A stretch of DNA of 37,313 nt from Streptomyces phaeoluteigriseus (GTDB lineage Bacteria; Actinomycetota; Actinomycetes; Streptomycetales; Streptomycetaceae): positions 971,976-1,009,288 of the forward strand of contig NZ_MPOH02000019.1 in the NCBI RefSeq assembly GCF_001896135.2, written 5' to 3'. Under the pieces are notes generated by a model. It ran no database searches. It was not told the DNA's origin and worked only from the letters and a program-made list of their open reading frames with translations. Shown one piece after another: positions 8,454-16,814 of the stretch (positions are counted from its first letter, which is position 1; the number at the start of each line of letters is the position of its first letter). The translations under genes were made by a program, and so were the position numbers.

Positions 8454-8595
8454 GGCGTCACTCCTTGCGCGCGGCGATCAGTGTTTCTTGGCACGTCAGC
8501 CCCTATCTGACCCTTTGTCCCGCATCCCGCACAGCCCCTGACCAGCAGATTTCGCCGTACGCCCATAGGAATTACATGCGGGCGAAAGGGTCTCG

Positions 8596-8619
8596 CAGGC
8601 AGGCAGGCAGGCAGGCAGG
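8596..8619. repeat. Tetranucleotide repeat (CAGG)6
   Basis: Six exact CAGG units in a gene-free stretch of the decayed element. Such slippage-prone tracts are rare in this window. Confidence 0.95.
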
Positions 8620-8740
8620 TAAATCGGCACCAGATGAAGGAAAGTGACGGCACGTCGGCAACGACGAGCGGCCCCCTGGGGCAACAGAGGGCCGCGCTCG
8701 CACCCACTCGATAGCGAGTCGTCCGAAGAAGGTGCCGCAC

Positions 8741-9007
8741 ATGAATGTACGCCTCTACAACAGGGCCCGTAAGGTGGCCGGCCGTCATCCCGCGAGGGTC
8801 CTGATCGGCTTGCTGGCTGCGGGGGTGACCGTCAGCGTCTGGATCAGTCCCAGGCTCGCCGTCCCAATCAGCACTGGGGCAGCGGTGTTGGGGGCCGCAG
8901 TCCCGGTAGCTCGATCAACCCGTCCGCGCACGCCCACGCACGAGAGGGACATGTCGAACCATCCGGTAGGTGGCGGTTTGGTAGAGCAGCAGGGGCAGCG
9001 GCAGTAA
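8741..9007 (+). CDS. Small hypothetical membrane protein
   Basis: 88 codons from ATG 8741, with AGAAGG about 9 bases upstream (an in-frame GTG lies at 8732). A basic N-terminus (VRLYNRARKVAGRHPAR) is followed by two hydrophobic stretches (VLIGLLAAGVTVSVWI and LAVPISTGAAVLGAAVPVA) and a polar tail. Small membrane proteins of this kind are common in integrative plasmids, and the location inside the element remnant fits. No family is recognised. Confidence 0.5.
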   Translation: MNVRLYNRARKVAGRHPARVLIGLLAAGVTVSVWISPRLAVPISTGAAVLGAAVPVARSTRPRTPTHERDMSNHPVGGGLVEQQGQRQ

Positions 9008-9173
9008 CGACTGGCCTGCCCTCGGACTCCCGTCTCCTAGGAGCAGCACCGCAGACGCATGAGTTTCCAACTGAGTGACAGCGCCGACGGACAGCGGCAC
9101 ACACCCACGTACGTCTGCGGACCTTCACAGCAGGTGAGAGGCGCATCGGCCCACGGTCGAAGGCTTCTTCAAG

Positions 9174-9416
9174 TTGCTTCGGGACGAAGCGGTCACTCCG
9201 TTACGGTGTCCCGCATGGACCGGCCAAGCTCCTGCATGCCCCGAGTGCAGCCAGCCCATGCAGTCCGGCGGCTTCGTCCTCTCCAAGTGGGAGGAGGATG
9301 CCCGGCGGACTCGTCGGGCGCTGTGGCGGTGTGCCGGTCGGCATGTCTGGTGGGGCTGGGCCGACCGGCCGGATGAGCCGCTGGAGGTTTGCCCCCTCCT
9401 CAAGCTGGGTCTCTGA
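9174..9416 (+). CDS. Small Cys-rich hypothetical protein, N-terminus uncertain
   Basis: The stretch CPECSQPMQSGGFVLSK...WRCAGRHVWW...VCP looks like a zinc-ribbon-type protein: a CxxC pair, then Cys-x3-His, then a further Cys. The open frame begins with TTG 9174 and has no clear ribosome-binding site. A neighbouring frame has ATG GAC CGG CCA near 9214, which may be the original start with a frame change before CPEC. It includes one TTA codon. The 3' end lies about 100 bp from the tRNA-Arg fragment. No function can be assigned. Confidence 0.5.
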   Translation: MLRDEAVTPLRCPAWTGQAPACPECSQPMQSGGFVLSKWEEDARRTRRALWRCAGRHVWWGWADRPDEPLEVCPLLKLGL

Positions 9417-9520
9417 CATCCACGAGTGACATCGACGGCAGCGGCCAGCGACGGCAACCAGCGGTCGTGTGCGGCAGCAGTGCACGAGGCGAGCTCCGGC
9501 CAGACCGGCCGTAGAGCGAA

Positions 9521-9563
9521 CTCCTGAAGCGGGTGTCGCAGGTTCGAATCCTGCCGGGGGCAC
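9521..9563 (+). other. tRNA-Arg 3' fragment, attachment-site-like
   Basis: The 43 bases read as the anticodon region (CTCCTGAAGCGGG), variable loop, perfect T-arm (GCAGG-TTCGAAT-CCTGC, 9538-9554) and acceptor strand CGGGGGC plus A of a tRNA-Arg(CCU). The 5' half of the tRNA is missing, and the bases upstream do not pair with it. A segment from anticodon to 3' end beside an integrase is the usual identity block of an att site. It is not a functional tRNA. Confidence 0.75.
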
Positions 9564-9992
9564 AGGCCGAAGGGCCGGCGCAGGAGGGCTTCCCTCGCGG
9601 GCCGGCCCTTCGTCGTTCCCGGGGTCGTGCCACACGCGTGCCACCACGGCTGCGTGAAGGCCGGGTTCCTGGTCCGGGGCTGCCTCTCCCCCACCCTCAC
9701 GGATCATTGCTCCGAGGCGATGGGCGATAGCCCGGTCGCGGTCGCCAGTCACGTGCCGGTAGATCAGCGCGGCGCGCGAGCTGCTGTGGCCCATGCGGGT
9801 CATCAGCTCACGGGTACTGACTCCGGCGGTCGACTCCAGGGTGTTGCCGGTGCGTCGGAGATCGTGGAAGTGCGGCTCCGACGTGATGCCCGCGGCGTCC
9901 CTTGCCGTGATCCAGTCGTCGCGGAATTTGCTCCGCCGGAGGTGGCCGCCGCGCGGGCCGACGAAGACGTGAAATGCCTTCGGGCGCATCAG
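9564..9992 (-). pseudogene. Second tyrosine integrase, only the C-terminal catalytic part
   Basis: Integrase sequence starts abruptly near 9992 (KAFHVFVGPRGGHLRRSKF). It contains HFHDLRRTGNTL (H-x-x-R), RMGHSSSRAALIYRHV (His and catalytic Tyr) and the tail GDRDRAIAHRLGAM. The first catalytic Arg and the whole N-terminal half are missing. The frame has no stop at the expected end: it stays open through the tRNA-Arg fragment (read as AGFEPATPA) down to 9201. This suggests that the 3' end was replaced by recombination at the att site. It is a relic of an element distinct from the one at tRNA-Gly. Confidence 0.8.
9568..9612. terminator. Hairpin after the tRNA-Arg fragment
   Basis: A 12-bp stem (CGAAGGGCCGGC at 9568-9579, complement at 9601-9612) encloses a 21-nt loop that itself contains AGGG/CCCT. 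It resembles the terminator that follows an intact tRNA gene and probably came along with the att segment. Confidence 0.7.
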
Positions 9993-10245
9993 GCGAACAG
10001 GCCTACGACCTGAACGCCCGGGCTCCGCGAATCCCGCACAACCATCGGGCCCTTCCATGAGTCATGATCACGCAGGGTCCACGGGTCCCTAGGGTCCCAA
10101 AGGGCCCGCAGCGCCCGCGGGCCTCACAGACCCACGGATCCCTGCTCTCAAAAACATGATCACCGTGGTCGCCGCAGACGGTCGGCGCAAAGACGGCCGT
10201 CCGCCGCCCCACCACCGCGACCGCACCGAACGGAGCCAGACACCA

Positions 10246-12657
10246 GTGAAGCCCACCATCGCCGGCCGCACGGGCGTGACGGCGACCGCCGTCGTGCTTG
10301 CCACGACCGGTGGTCTTCTCTCCACGGCCTCCGCCCCCGCCTCGGCGGCCGTGAACTGCACCTCCCCCGTCTACCAGCGCCAGTTCTTCGCGAACACCAC
10401 CTTTTCCGGCACCCCGAAGAAGACCGACTGCGACAGCACGATCAGCGAGAACTGGGGTACCGGCGCCCCGGCGGCGCACCTGCCCGCCAACTCCTTCGGC
10501 GTCCGCTGGACGGTGACGCGCGACTTCGGCTCCGGCGGCCCGTTCGCCCTCACCGTCGCCGCCCAGGACGGCGTCCGCGTCCGCGTCGACGGCACGCTCA
10601 AGATCGACCTGTGGAAGAACACGTCGTCCACCGTGACCCGGACGGTCAACCTCACCATCCCCAGCGGCAGGCACACCCTGCGCATCGACTACGTCAACTG
10701 GACCGGCAAGGCCAACGTCCGGTTCACGTATCTGCCGCGGACCTCGGCCGCCGTCGACAAGGTCAGGCCGCTCGCGCCGACCGGCGCCGCCGTCGCGTAC
10801 GACCGGACCAGCCGCAAGACCACGCTGACCTGGGCGAGGAACAAGGAGATGGACCTCGCTGGCTACCGCGTCCACCGACGGCTCGGCAGCGGCGCCTGGA
10901 CCCGGCTCGCCGCCACCACGGGCACCTCCTACACCGACACGCCGCCCGCCACCGGGCAGTCCTTCGCGTACGAGGTCCGCGCCTACGACAAGGCGGGCAA
11001 CGAGTCGTCCGGCAGCGCCGACGTGGCCGTCACCACCGTCGACCGGACGCCGCCCGCCGCGCCCTGGCCGGAGATGGACGTCTGCCCGGACGACGAGAAG
11101 GTCGCCGGACCCGAACTCGTCACCACCTCAGCCAACGCCGCCGACATAGCCCAGTACCAGGCCCAGCGCCTGAACCCGGCGACCGGCCTGTGGACCGATG
11201 TCCACACCGGCGCCAAGGGCGCCTTCTGCGACCGCGGCCGCCCCGCCGACGGCACCACGGCCACCTACCGGGGACGCGCCCGGGACGCGGCCGGCAACTG
11301 GTCGGCGTACTCCGCCGCCACCACCCTCAAGGTCACCGACGGCATCCCCCCGGCCGCCCCCGCCGCCCGCGTCGAGTATCGCGGCGGCGTCCCGCACCTG
11401 CTGTGGAACGCCGACCCGGACGCGGTCCGCTACGAGGTGCTGCAGCTCGACCCGGCCACCGGCGGCTGGCTCAAGGCCTTCGGCGACACCGCCGTCACCA
11501 CCGGGACCGACGTGGTGCCCCTCCAGCAGACGGCCCTCGCCGACGAATACCGGTACGCGGTACGCGCCTTCGACGCCGTCGGCAACGCCTCCGCGTCCGC
11601 CGAGGTCACCCTGCGGATGGCGGACCGCCCGGAAGCCATCGCGCCCCACCAGGTCACCACGAGCCGCTGGGGCGACTCCGTCATGCTGTCCTGGCGCAGC
11701 GCCGACCCGTGGACCGTGGACGACGGTCATCTGCCGTCCTACGAGATCGTGCGCACCGACCCGGCGACCGGGCAGAGCACGCCCCTCACCCAGTGCTCAC
11801 CGATGGGCGACGGCTCCGGCCCGCAGCCGCCCACGCTGCAGACCGCCTCCGCCGACAGCCACGACCCGGCCTACATGACCTGGCCCAAGCCTGTCGTGCG
11901 CGCCCACTGCGTGGAGGGTTCGGGCGCCTCGGAGACCACGTACGAGTACCGGATCGTCACCGTCGACCGCTACGGACACCGCTCCGCGGCGAGCGCCCCG
12001 GTCACCGCGACCGTGGGCGACACCGTGCGCCCCGCCCCGGTCTCCGACCTGAAGGCCGAGGTCATCCCGATGGGTGTCCGGCTGACCTGGAACCCGTCGG
12101 CCGACGACGACGTCATCGGCTACTACGTCTGGCAGGGCACCACCGACCCGGAGACGGGCGAGACGGTGTGGCAGCGCACCTGTGTGACCGGAAACTCCCT
12201 GGCCGAGACCGAGATTCTCTGCGCGACCGTGCCGGACGGACGCGAGCATGTCTACCGCGTGGCCGCCACCGACCGTGTTTATCTCGAGGAGGGCCCGGAG
12301 ACCTTCCGCACCGCCGACATCAAGGTCGTTCTCCCCGACACCCGCCCGCCGGGCTGGGCGGGCACCCGCATCATCACGGACCAGTACCCGGACCTCTACG
12401 TCCGCTGCGGCCAGACCATCTACGACCCGCCGTGCGACAACTGGACCGACTACCGCCTGGAGCGCTGGAACCCGGCCGCAGCGTCCTGGACCACCCTCGC
12501 CACGGGAAAGACGACCGACCCGAAGTCCTACCTGGACCAGGCCGTCCACGACGACCGTCTCGGCCTCTACTACTACCGGGCCGTGTACAGCGACGGCACG
12601 GGCGCGGAAAAGGTCATGTGGGAGCGCGCGTACGGCATCTGGGACACCTGGCTCTGA
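10246..12657 (+). CDS. Secreted PA14-like / multi-fibronectin-III protein
   Basis: An 803-aa protein. GTG 10246 is chosen because GGAG lies ~10 bases upstream and the protein then opens with a signal peptide (VKPTIAGRTGVTATAVVLA, cleavage near ASA-AV, residues 34-36). Residues ~36-165 form a PA14-like module (QFFANTTFSGTPKKTDCD, NSFGVRWTVTRDF, AAQDGVRVRVDG, GRHTLRIDYV). At least five fibronectin-III-like repeats follow, each with patterns such as LTWARNKEMDLAGYRVHR or FAYEVRAYDKAGNES. There is no catalytic domain, LPXTG signal or C-terminal membrane helix, so it should be released or loosely attached; binding of carbohydrate or surface is an inference. It is paralogous to the protein at 34139. 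It converges with the small secreted-protein pair. Confidence 0.85.
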   Translation: MKPTIAGRTGVTATAVVLATTGGLLSTASAPASAAVNCTSPVYQRQFFANTTFSGTPKKTDCDSTISENWGTGAPAAHLPANSFGVRWTVTRDFGSGGPFALTVAAQDGVRVRVDGTLKIDLWKNTSSTVTRTVNLTIPSGRHTLRIDYVNWTGKANVRFTYLPRTSAAVDKVRPLAPTGAAVAYDRTSRKTTLTWARNKEMDLAGYRVHRRLGSGAWTRLAATTGTSYTDTPPATGQSFAYEVRAYDKAGNESSGSADVAVTTVDRTPPAAPWPEMDVCPDDEKVAGPELVTTSANAADIAQYQAQRLNPATGLWTDVHTGAKGAFCDRGRPADGTTATYRGRARDAAGNWSAYSAATTLKVTDGIPPAAPAARVEYRGGVPHLLWNADPDAVRYEVLQLDPATGGWLKAFGDTAVTTGTDVVPLQQTALADEYRYAVRAFDAVGNASASAEVTLRMADRPEAIAPHQVTTSRWGDSVMLSWRSADPWTVDDGHLPSYEIVRTDPATGQSTPLTQCSPMGDGSGPQPPTLQTASADSHDPAYMTWPKPVVRAHCVEGSGASETTYEYRIVTVDRYGHRSAASAPVTATVGDTVRPAPVSDLKAEVIPMGVRLTWNPSADDDVIGYYVWQGTTDPETGETVWQRTCVTGNSLAETEILCATVPDGREHVYRVAATDRVYLEEGPETFRTADIKVVLPDTRPPGWAGTRIITDQYPDLYVRCGQTIYDPPCDNWTDYRLERWNPAAASWTTLATGKTTDPKSYLDQAVHDDRLGLYYYRAVYSDGTGAEKVMWERAYGIWDTWL

Positions 12658-12884
12658 CCCTTGCGAGCGGGGCTCCGCGACGAAGGTTGGTGCGATGGCG
12701 GCCGGTACGACCACTCCCGACCGATCTCTGAGGAGCCAAGGATCAGGTGCTCCACTGCCACAAGCGCAGCCTCGAAGGATCCGTCAGCCCGCAGAAATCC
12801 ATGAGCGCCAGCCGACGCAGAACCAGTCGCGCCATGCTCTCCGTGAATCGCGGACTGTCTCGATTTACGTATACCGTCGGTCAC

Positions 12885-13346
12885 TTATGAGAGATAATAG
12901 GTGACGACGTTGCTTTGAGTGGCGTCATCACTCGACTGGCCGTTCATGTAGAGGTAACTGTAGGCGGTGTTCGCTCCGACCTTTCCGGTCGAGGTTGCTC
13001 CGAAGCATGAGGTTCTAGCACCCGGGGAAAGGTCGGAAAGCCTGCAGTAGCTGTAATCCCCGCTCGAGTCCCAGCCGGCGAACACTTGGCCGTAGATCGT
13101 AATTTTCTTATCCGAGGTATTCGATACGATGAGCACGGCCTGCAGGTTCCTGCCGGACCCATGGACGATGCAGGTCTGAAAGGCTACGTAATCCGACTTG
13201 TCATGCGTTTTGGAATTAAAGCAAACGTAGTCGCTCGGGGCGACCCAAGGCTGCCAGATCACGTCGGCCGACGCCGGGCCGGATGCGAAGATCATTGCAC
13301 CTATGGCCGCGGCGGTGACACCAAGCCCCTTGACGAGTCCACGCAT
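12885..13346 (-). CDS. Small secreted four-cysteine protein (copy 2)
   Basis: A 153-aa precursor. A signal peptide spans residues 1-27 (MRGLVKGLGVTAAAIGAMIF, cleavage after ASA). The mature part has four cysteines (VCFNSK, TCIVHG, YCRLSD, SCFGAT), which could form two disulfides, and is rich in Ser, Thr and Tyr. AAAGGTG lies 8 bases before ATG 13346. It aligns along its length with the upstream gene product at 13410-13832 (for example SDYVAFQTC versus SDYISFKSC), so the two are tandem paralogues 63 bp apart in one operon. G+C is clearly lower than in the surroundings, suggesting transfer. No named family is recognised. Confidence 0.8.
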   Translation of the reverse strand: MRGLVKGLGVTAAAIGAMIFASGPASADVIWQPWVAPSDYVCFNSKTHDKSDYVAFQTCIVHGSGRNLQAVLIVSNTSDKKITIYGQVFAGWDSSGDYSYCRLSDLSPGARTSCFGATSTGKVGANTAYSYLYMNGQSSDDATQSNVVTYYLS

Positions 13347-13409
13347 TTTTCACACCTTTATTTGGGTTCAATAACTGGAGACTTTCCGTCTCCTTCGCGA
13401 AGCAATACT

Positions 13410-13832
13410 TTAGTTGTAATCCACGTAGCCGTTCATTATCAGCTTCGACGTCATGCTTCCCGATGAAGATACGGGTTTGGTCGGCCCCAGACACACCGTC
13501 CGAAGACCAGAGTTGAAGTCCGACAGCCCGCAGTGGACGTCTCCGCCGAAGTTTGTGGTGACAAGGCCCTCGATCTTCACCTTGTTGCCTGAAGTGTTAT
13601 CCACAACAAGCATGGACTGCACGTATGTGCGGCTGTCGTTGAAGATAAAACAGCTCTTGAAGCTGATGTAGTCAGATGCCGCATGGGTCTTCGCGGCGTT
13701 GCACGCCCAAGTGCCGCCGGGAGCGGTACGCCAGTTGGATTCGGCCGTTGCCGCAGATGCCGGGCTCGCGGCGAACAGGCCCACACTGATGGCCGCAGCA
13801 GCTGCCGCAAACCCCTTGACGGCAAATTTCAT
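13410..13832 (-). CDS. Small secreted four-cysteine protein (copy 1)
   Basis: A 140-aa precursor from ATG 13832, with GGGGAG 7 bases upstream; a longer frame to 13874 lacks such a site. The signal peptide is MKFAVKGFAAAAAAISVG with cleavage near ASA-AT. The mature protein has four cysteines (WACNAAK, SCFIFN, HCGLSD, VCLGPT) placed as in the neighbouring paralogue. It is the first gene of the two-gene operon and shares its lower G+C. A role as an extracellular effector, inhibitor or surface protein is possible, but nothing in the sequence decides. Confidence 0.8.
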   Translation of the reverse strand: MKFAVKGFAAAAAAISVGLFAASPASAATAESNWRTAPGGTWACNAAKTHAASDYISFKSCFIFNDSRTYVQSMLVVDNTSGNKVKIEGLVTTNFGGDVHCGLSDFNSGLRTVCLGPTKPVSSSGSMTSKLIMNGYVDYN

Positions 13833-14421
13833 ACCTGATCTCCCCAATCTCTGATGGAATTCAAGCACCCTCAAGGTGATCTTGAGAGTGATCGACTCGA
13901 GACCTTACGTGAATTAATCTTCACGGGTAAGGGGTTTCCATGAATGGCTTGGAAGTTGACTAAAAGCCATACCTGCACGGACACGATCCGCTCCAGCCCC
14001 CACGATGAGCCTGGTGATATCGCCGGTGCACTTGGCCGGACCCCTCTTCGCTAGCGACCCGTCGCCGAAGCTCAGGTAGCTGATACCAAGCCAGCCCGGG
14101 CCACGCCAGACCCCCACGCGAGTGTCCAACTGCGCGACAACGCCGACGAACAGCGGCGGACGAGCGCGGCCCCCATGGACGGTCATCGCAGATGAGACAC
14201 CCACCTGCCCAAGGCGGGGCCCCCGCCCAAATTGCTCCGGGTCAAAGAGGCCATCACCCAAGTTCTCACCACCCGCTTCCGCCGTCGCGGCTTGCTCTGG
14301 TCGACGGCATGGCAGCGTGGCTGAGACCAGCGGGGGTGCTCCCATGAACGCTGCTGAACGCCCCCGTTCGCAGTCCAAGGGCCCACCAACACAGGTGGAA
14401 GCGTGTTGGCGGTACCGAGCT
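13833..14421. other. 589-bp gap without a supported gene
   Basis: Bases 13833-13920 are AT-richer and likely carry the promoter of the secreted-protein operon. From about 13920 to 14421 both strands have long open frames, but none has a convincing start, consistent codon bias or a recognisable domain. Gene remnants are likely. Confidence 0.4.
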
Positions 14422-14787
14422 TCAGTAGGCGTCGGGACGTGGCGGCCCCGGTCGGGCCTGCCGGACGCCGGTGCATGCCACCAGCGTGCTGCCGTCCTCG
14501 TCGAGAAACAGCATGAAGACCCACGATCCGTCAGCAGTCCTGACCCGGCCCAGGTGAACTGGTCGGCCGTTTGGGTCGAGGCGTTGCACGGCCTGGGCCA
14601 GGCCGGAGGTCTCGATGCCCCTCCGAAGGGTGCGACGGAGCCGGCGCCCGTAAACCGTCGAGAGCGACTCGGGTGACGTCGTTCCGTCCCAGACGACGTA
14701 AGAAGCGCCAGCACGGAGGGCAGACAGGGCGGCCGACGACGTGTCGTCGCCACCGCCCAGCAGCCGTTCGAGCTGCTCCCGTTCCAT
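14422..14787 (-). CDS. Hypothetical protein, 121 aa
   Basis: ATG 14787 opens a soluble-looking protein (MEREQLERLLGGGDDTSSA, ASYVVWDGTTSPES, YGRRLRRTLRRG, DGSWVFMLFLDEDGSTLVAC) with good G/C third-position bias. The ribosome-binding site is weak (GGGGG upstream), and an in-frame GTG lies at 14793. The frame stays open upstream, so an N-terminal extension cannot be excluded. No family is recognised. A copy of the 47-bp inverted duplication lies 84 bp upstream of its start. Confidence 0.6.
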   Translation of the reverse strand: MEREQLERLLGGGDDTSSAALSALRAGASYVVWDGTTSPESLSTVYGRRLRRTLRRGIETSGLAQAVQRLDPNGRPVHLGRVRTADGSWVFMLFLDEDGSTLVACTGVRQARPGPPRPDAY

Positions 14788-14870
14788 GACCACACCCCCG
14801 GTCGGGATCCTGCAGTACAGCAACGAAGTACGGCAACCCCAGCACCCGCCAGCGACCACCAAGCCCTTCC

Positions 14871-14917
14871 CCGCAGCCTGTATGACCTCCACCCGCTGCG
14901 TGATCGCAGGGCGGGCG
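14871..14917 (-). repeat. 47-bp inverted duplication, left copy
   Basis: These 47 bases are the exact reverse complement of 37267-37313. On the minus strand the element contains CTGCG-ATCA-CGCAG, a small hairpin. It lies upstream of the 121-aa hypothetical gene in the same orientation. Confidence 0.97.
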
Positions 14918-14971
14918 CTGTACGTGGTGGGAGTCACGGCGTCATGTCGGATGGGTGGCCTCAACCAGTGA

Positions 14972-15202
14972 CGTGTCCGCCCGCCCGACTGGGAGCTGGC
15001 CCACCGCGTCAAGGGCGAGAAGATCGACGGCCTCGCCGCCGCGATCGCCCGGCAGGCGGGCCCGACCCAGCCCCCCGCCCGGCGCGCCCCCCGTCCGGCG
15101 ACCTGGGGAACCCGCTCCCGCCCTCGTCGGCACGGGCCGGCACCGCCGACCACCACTTGGCCGCCCGCCAAGCCAGCACATCCGTGCGAGCGCTGCCGTT
15201 AG
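14972..15202 (+). pseudogene. 3' fragment of an unidentified gene
   Basis: A frame without a start, ending in TAG 15200-15202, reads RPPDWELAHRVKGEKIDG, then LAAAIARQAG and an Ala/Pro/Arg-rich tail, with very high G/C at third positions. It looks like the end of a real gene whose beginning is gone; the left border lies close to the 47-bp inverted-duplication copy. I cannot name the family. Confidence 0.35.
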
Positions 15203-15211
15203 GTTGACCCC

Positions 15212-16009
15212 ATGGAACAGGGTGGGGAACCGCGACTCTTCTCCAACAGGTGGGCTGCCGCGGGCGGTCGGGGCGACGCCTCCGACCCGCCGCGCGACAC
15301 CTGCGCGTGCCTGGAAAGGCGCCCCGGGGGCCCGCCCCCCGACCTCCGCTTCCACGCGGACCGTCAGGACACCTCCGCGCCCGGCTGGCTGCACCTCCTC
15401 GAACTCGTCGACGAGGCCGCCGCCGACGGCCGTGAGGTCTTCTCCCCGCTGGCCGAACTCCCCCCGCGGGAACGCCGGCAGATCATCACGCTCCCCCCGT
15501 CCATCGCCCGGCTCCGCGAAGTCCGGCACCTGGTGCTCTACGGCAGCAACCTCGTCCGCCTCCCGCCGGAGATCGGCGCCATGGAGAGCCTGGCGGAGTT
15601 CGACCCGTACACCTCGTACCGACTGCACTGGTTCCCGTACGAGTTGACCCGCTGCCCGGTCCTGACCCGCAGCACGGTCAGCACGCGCGCGCTGTACGGC
15701 AACCGCACGTACCGGCCGCCGTTCCCCCGGCTCGCGCCGCCTCCGCCACAGGGCCGTCCGGGCGACCTCCACCCGGGCGCCCGGGGCACCCGGGCCGTCA
15801 CCGCGTGCAGCGTGTGCGCCGGGCCGGTGGATCTGTCCCGGCTCCAACAGGTGTGGATCTCCCTGCGTGTCGCCACCGACGTCCTCCCCCTCCTGGTCAA
15901 CGCCTGCTCGCGGGGTTGCGTCGACGCCCTGCCCAGCCCGCCCGACGGCTACGTGGCCACGCCGCACCGCGGCGGCCCCGAGGTCCTCCAACCCGCGGAG
16001 CGCCGGTGA
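15212..16009 (+). CDS. Leucine-rich-repeat protein with a C-terminal Cys pair motif
   Basis: A 265-aa protein from ATG 15212. The middle contains LRR-like units (LPPSIARLREVRHLVLYGSN, LVRLPPEIGAMESLAEF, FPYELTRCPVL). The C-terminal part has CSVCAGPV and CSRGC, spaced like a metal-binding site. The ribosome-binding site is poor. Its TGA (16007-16009) overlaps a GTG (16006-16008) of the next gene, so the two are an operon with likely translational coupling. A protein-interaction role is the usual reading for LRRs; no specific partner is evident. Confidence 0.75.
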   Translation: MEQGGEPRLFSNRWAAAGGRGDASDPPRDTCACLERRPGGPPPDLRFHADRQDTSAPGWLHLLELVDEAAADGREVFSPLAELPPRERRQIITLPPSIARLREVRHLVLYGSNLVRLPPEIGAMESLAEFDPYTSYRLHWFPYELTRCPVLTRSTVSTRALYGNRTYRPPFPRLAPPPPQGRPGDLHPGARGTRAVTACSVCAGPVDLSRLQQVWISLRVATDVLPLLVNACSRGCVDALPSPPDGYVATPHRGGPEVLQPAERR

Positions 16010-16814
16010 CCGGGTCGGCCGCCACGGGTTCGCGCGGTGGACGCGGCGCTTCGAGGACGAGCGTGAGCGCCGGAACGCCCTGGGCGACCCGGACTGGGAG
16101 CGCGGCGCGGCCCTGCACCCGGCGGTGTGGTCCGGCATCCAGCGCTTCCAGGTCGGCGAGGACGGCGACGGCGCCAACCTCGTCGCCAAGGCCGACCGGG
16201 CCGCGGACCCGGACTACGCGCGGGCGGTCCGGCTGTTCGTCGCCGAGGAGCAGAACCACGCCCGCCTCCTCGCCCGGCTGCTGGCCGCGGGCGGCCTGCC
16301 GACCCTGACCGGCCACTGGTCCGACACCGTCTTCGTACGGCTGCGGCGGCTCATGGGGCTGCGCCTGGAGCTGCTCGTCCTGATGATCGCGGAGGTGGTG
16401 GCACTGCGGTACTACCGCGCCCTGCGGGACGGCACCGGCGACCCGCTGACCTCGGACGTCGCCGGCCGGATCCTCGCCGACGAACAGCGCCACGTCCCCT
16501 TCCACTGCGAGCGGCTGCACGCCTCCCTGGCCGAGCTGCCCCGCCCGGCCCGGCGCCCCCTGATGGCGTCGTGGCGCCTGCTCCTGTTCGCGGCGTCACT
16601 GGTCGTCGCCGCCGACCACGGCCCGGGACTGCGCCGGCTCGGCCTCGGCCGCCTGCGCTTCGTCGCGGACGTCATGGCCTCGTCCGGCGAGGTGGTCTCC
16701 GCGGTGCTCCCACCGGTCAGACGGAACCCCGAACCGAACCGGAACTCGAATGCACCTTCGCATGCGGAGCCGGGGTCGACTCGTCACTCGCCGCACGGCG
16801 GTACTCGGCGTTGA
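16006..16814 (+). CDS. Ferritin-like di-iron protein, apparent frameshift at the start
   Basis: From about 16017 the frame reads GRHGFARWTRRFEDERERRN and continues to 16814 (~265 codons). Two E-x-x-H metal motifs, VAEEQNHARLL and ADEQRHVPFH, define a ferritin-like di-iron helical protein. In this frame the only upstream start is GTG 15867, deep inside the LRR gene. The natural start is GTG 16006, overlapping the LRR stop, but it is out of frame. One extra G in the GGG at 16012-16014 would join them and give MTGVGRHGFARW. A single-base deletion or a consensus error is therefore suspected. The last ~30 codons overlap the convergent MerR-type gene by 98 bp. The substrate is unknown. Confidence 0.75.

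Noticed and set aside
10246..12657. Glycoside hydrolase or protease
   Set aside because: Only PA14-like and FnIII-like modules are visible; no catalytic motif could be found.
13833..14421. Transposase remnants
   Set aside because: Short suggestive peptides occur in several frames, but none shows a DDE motif or terminal repeats that I can point to.
14871..14917. Part of a tRNA or other known structured RNA
   Set aside because: It has only a 5-bp hairpin and no cloverleaf arms; it is better described as an inverted duplication of unknown nature.
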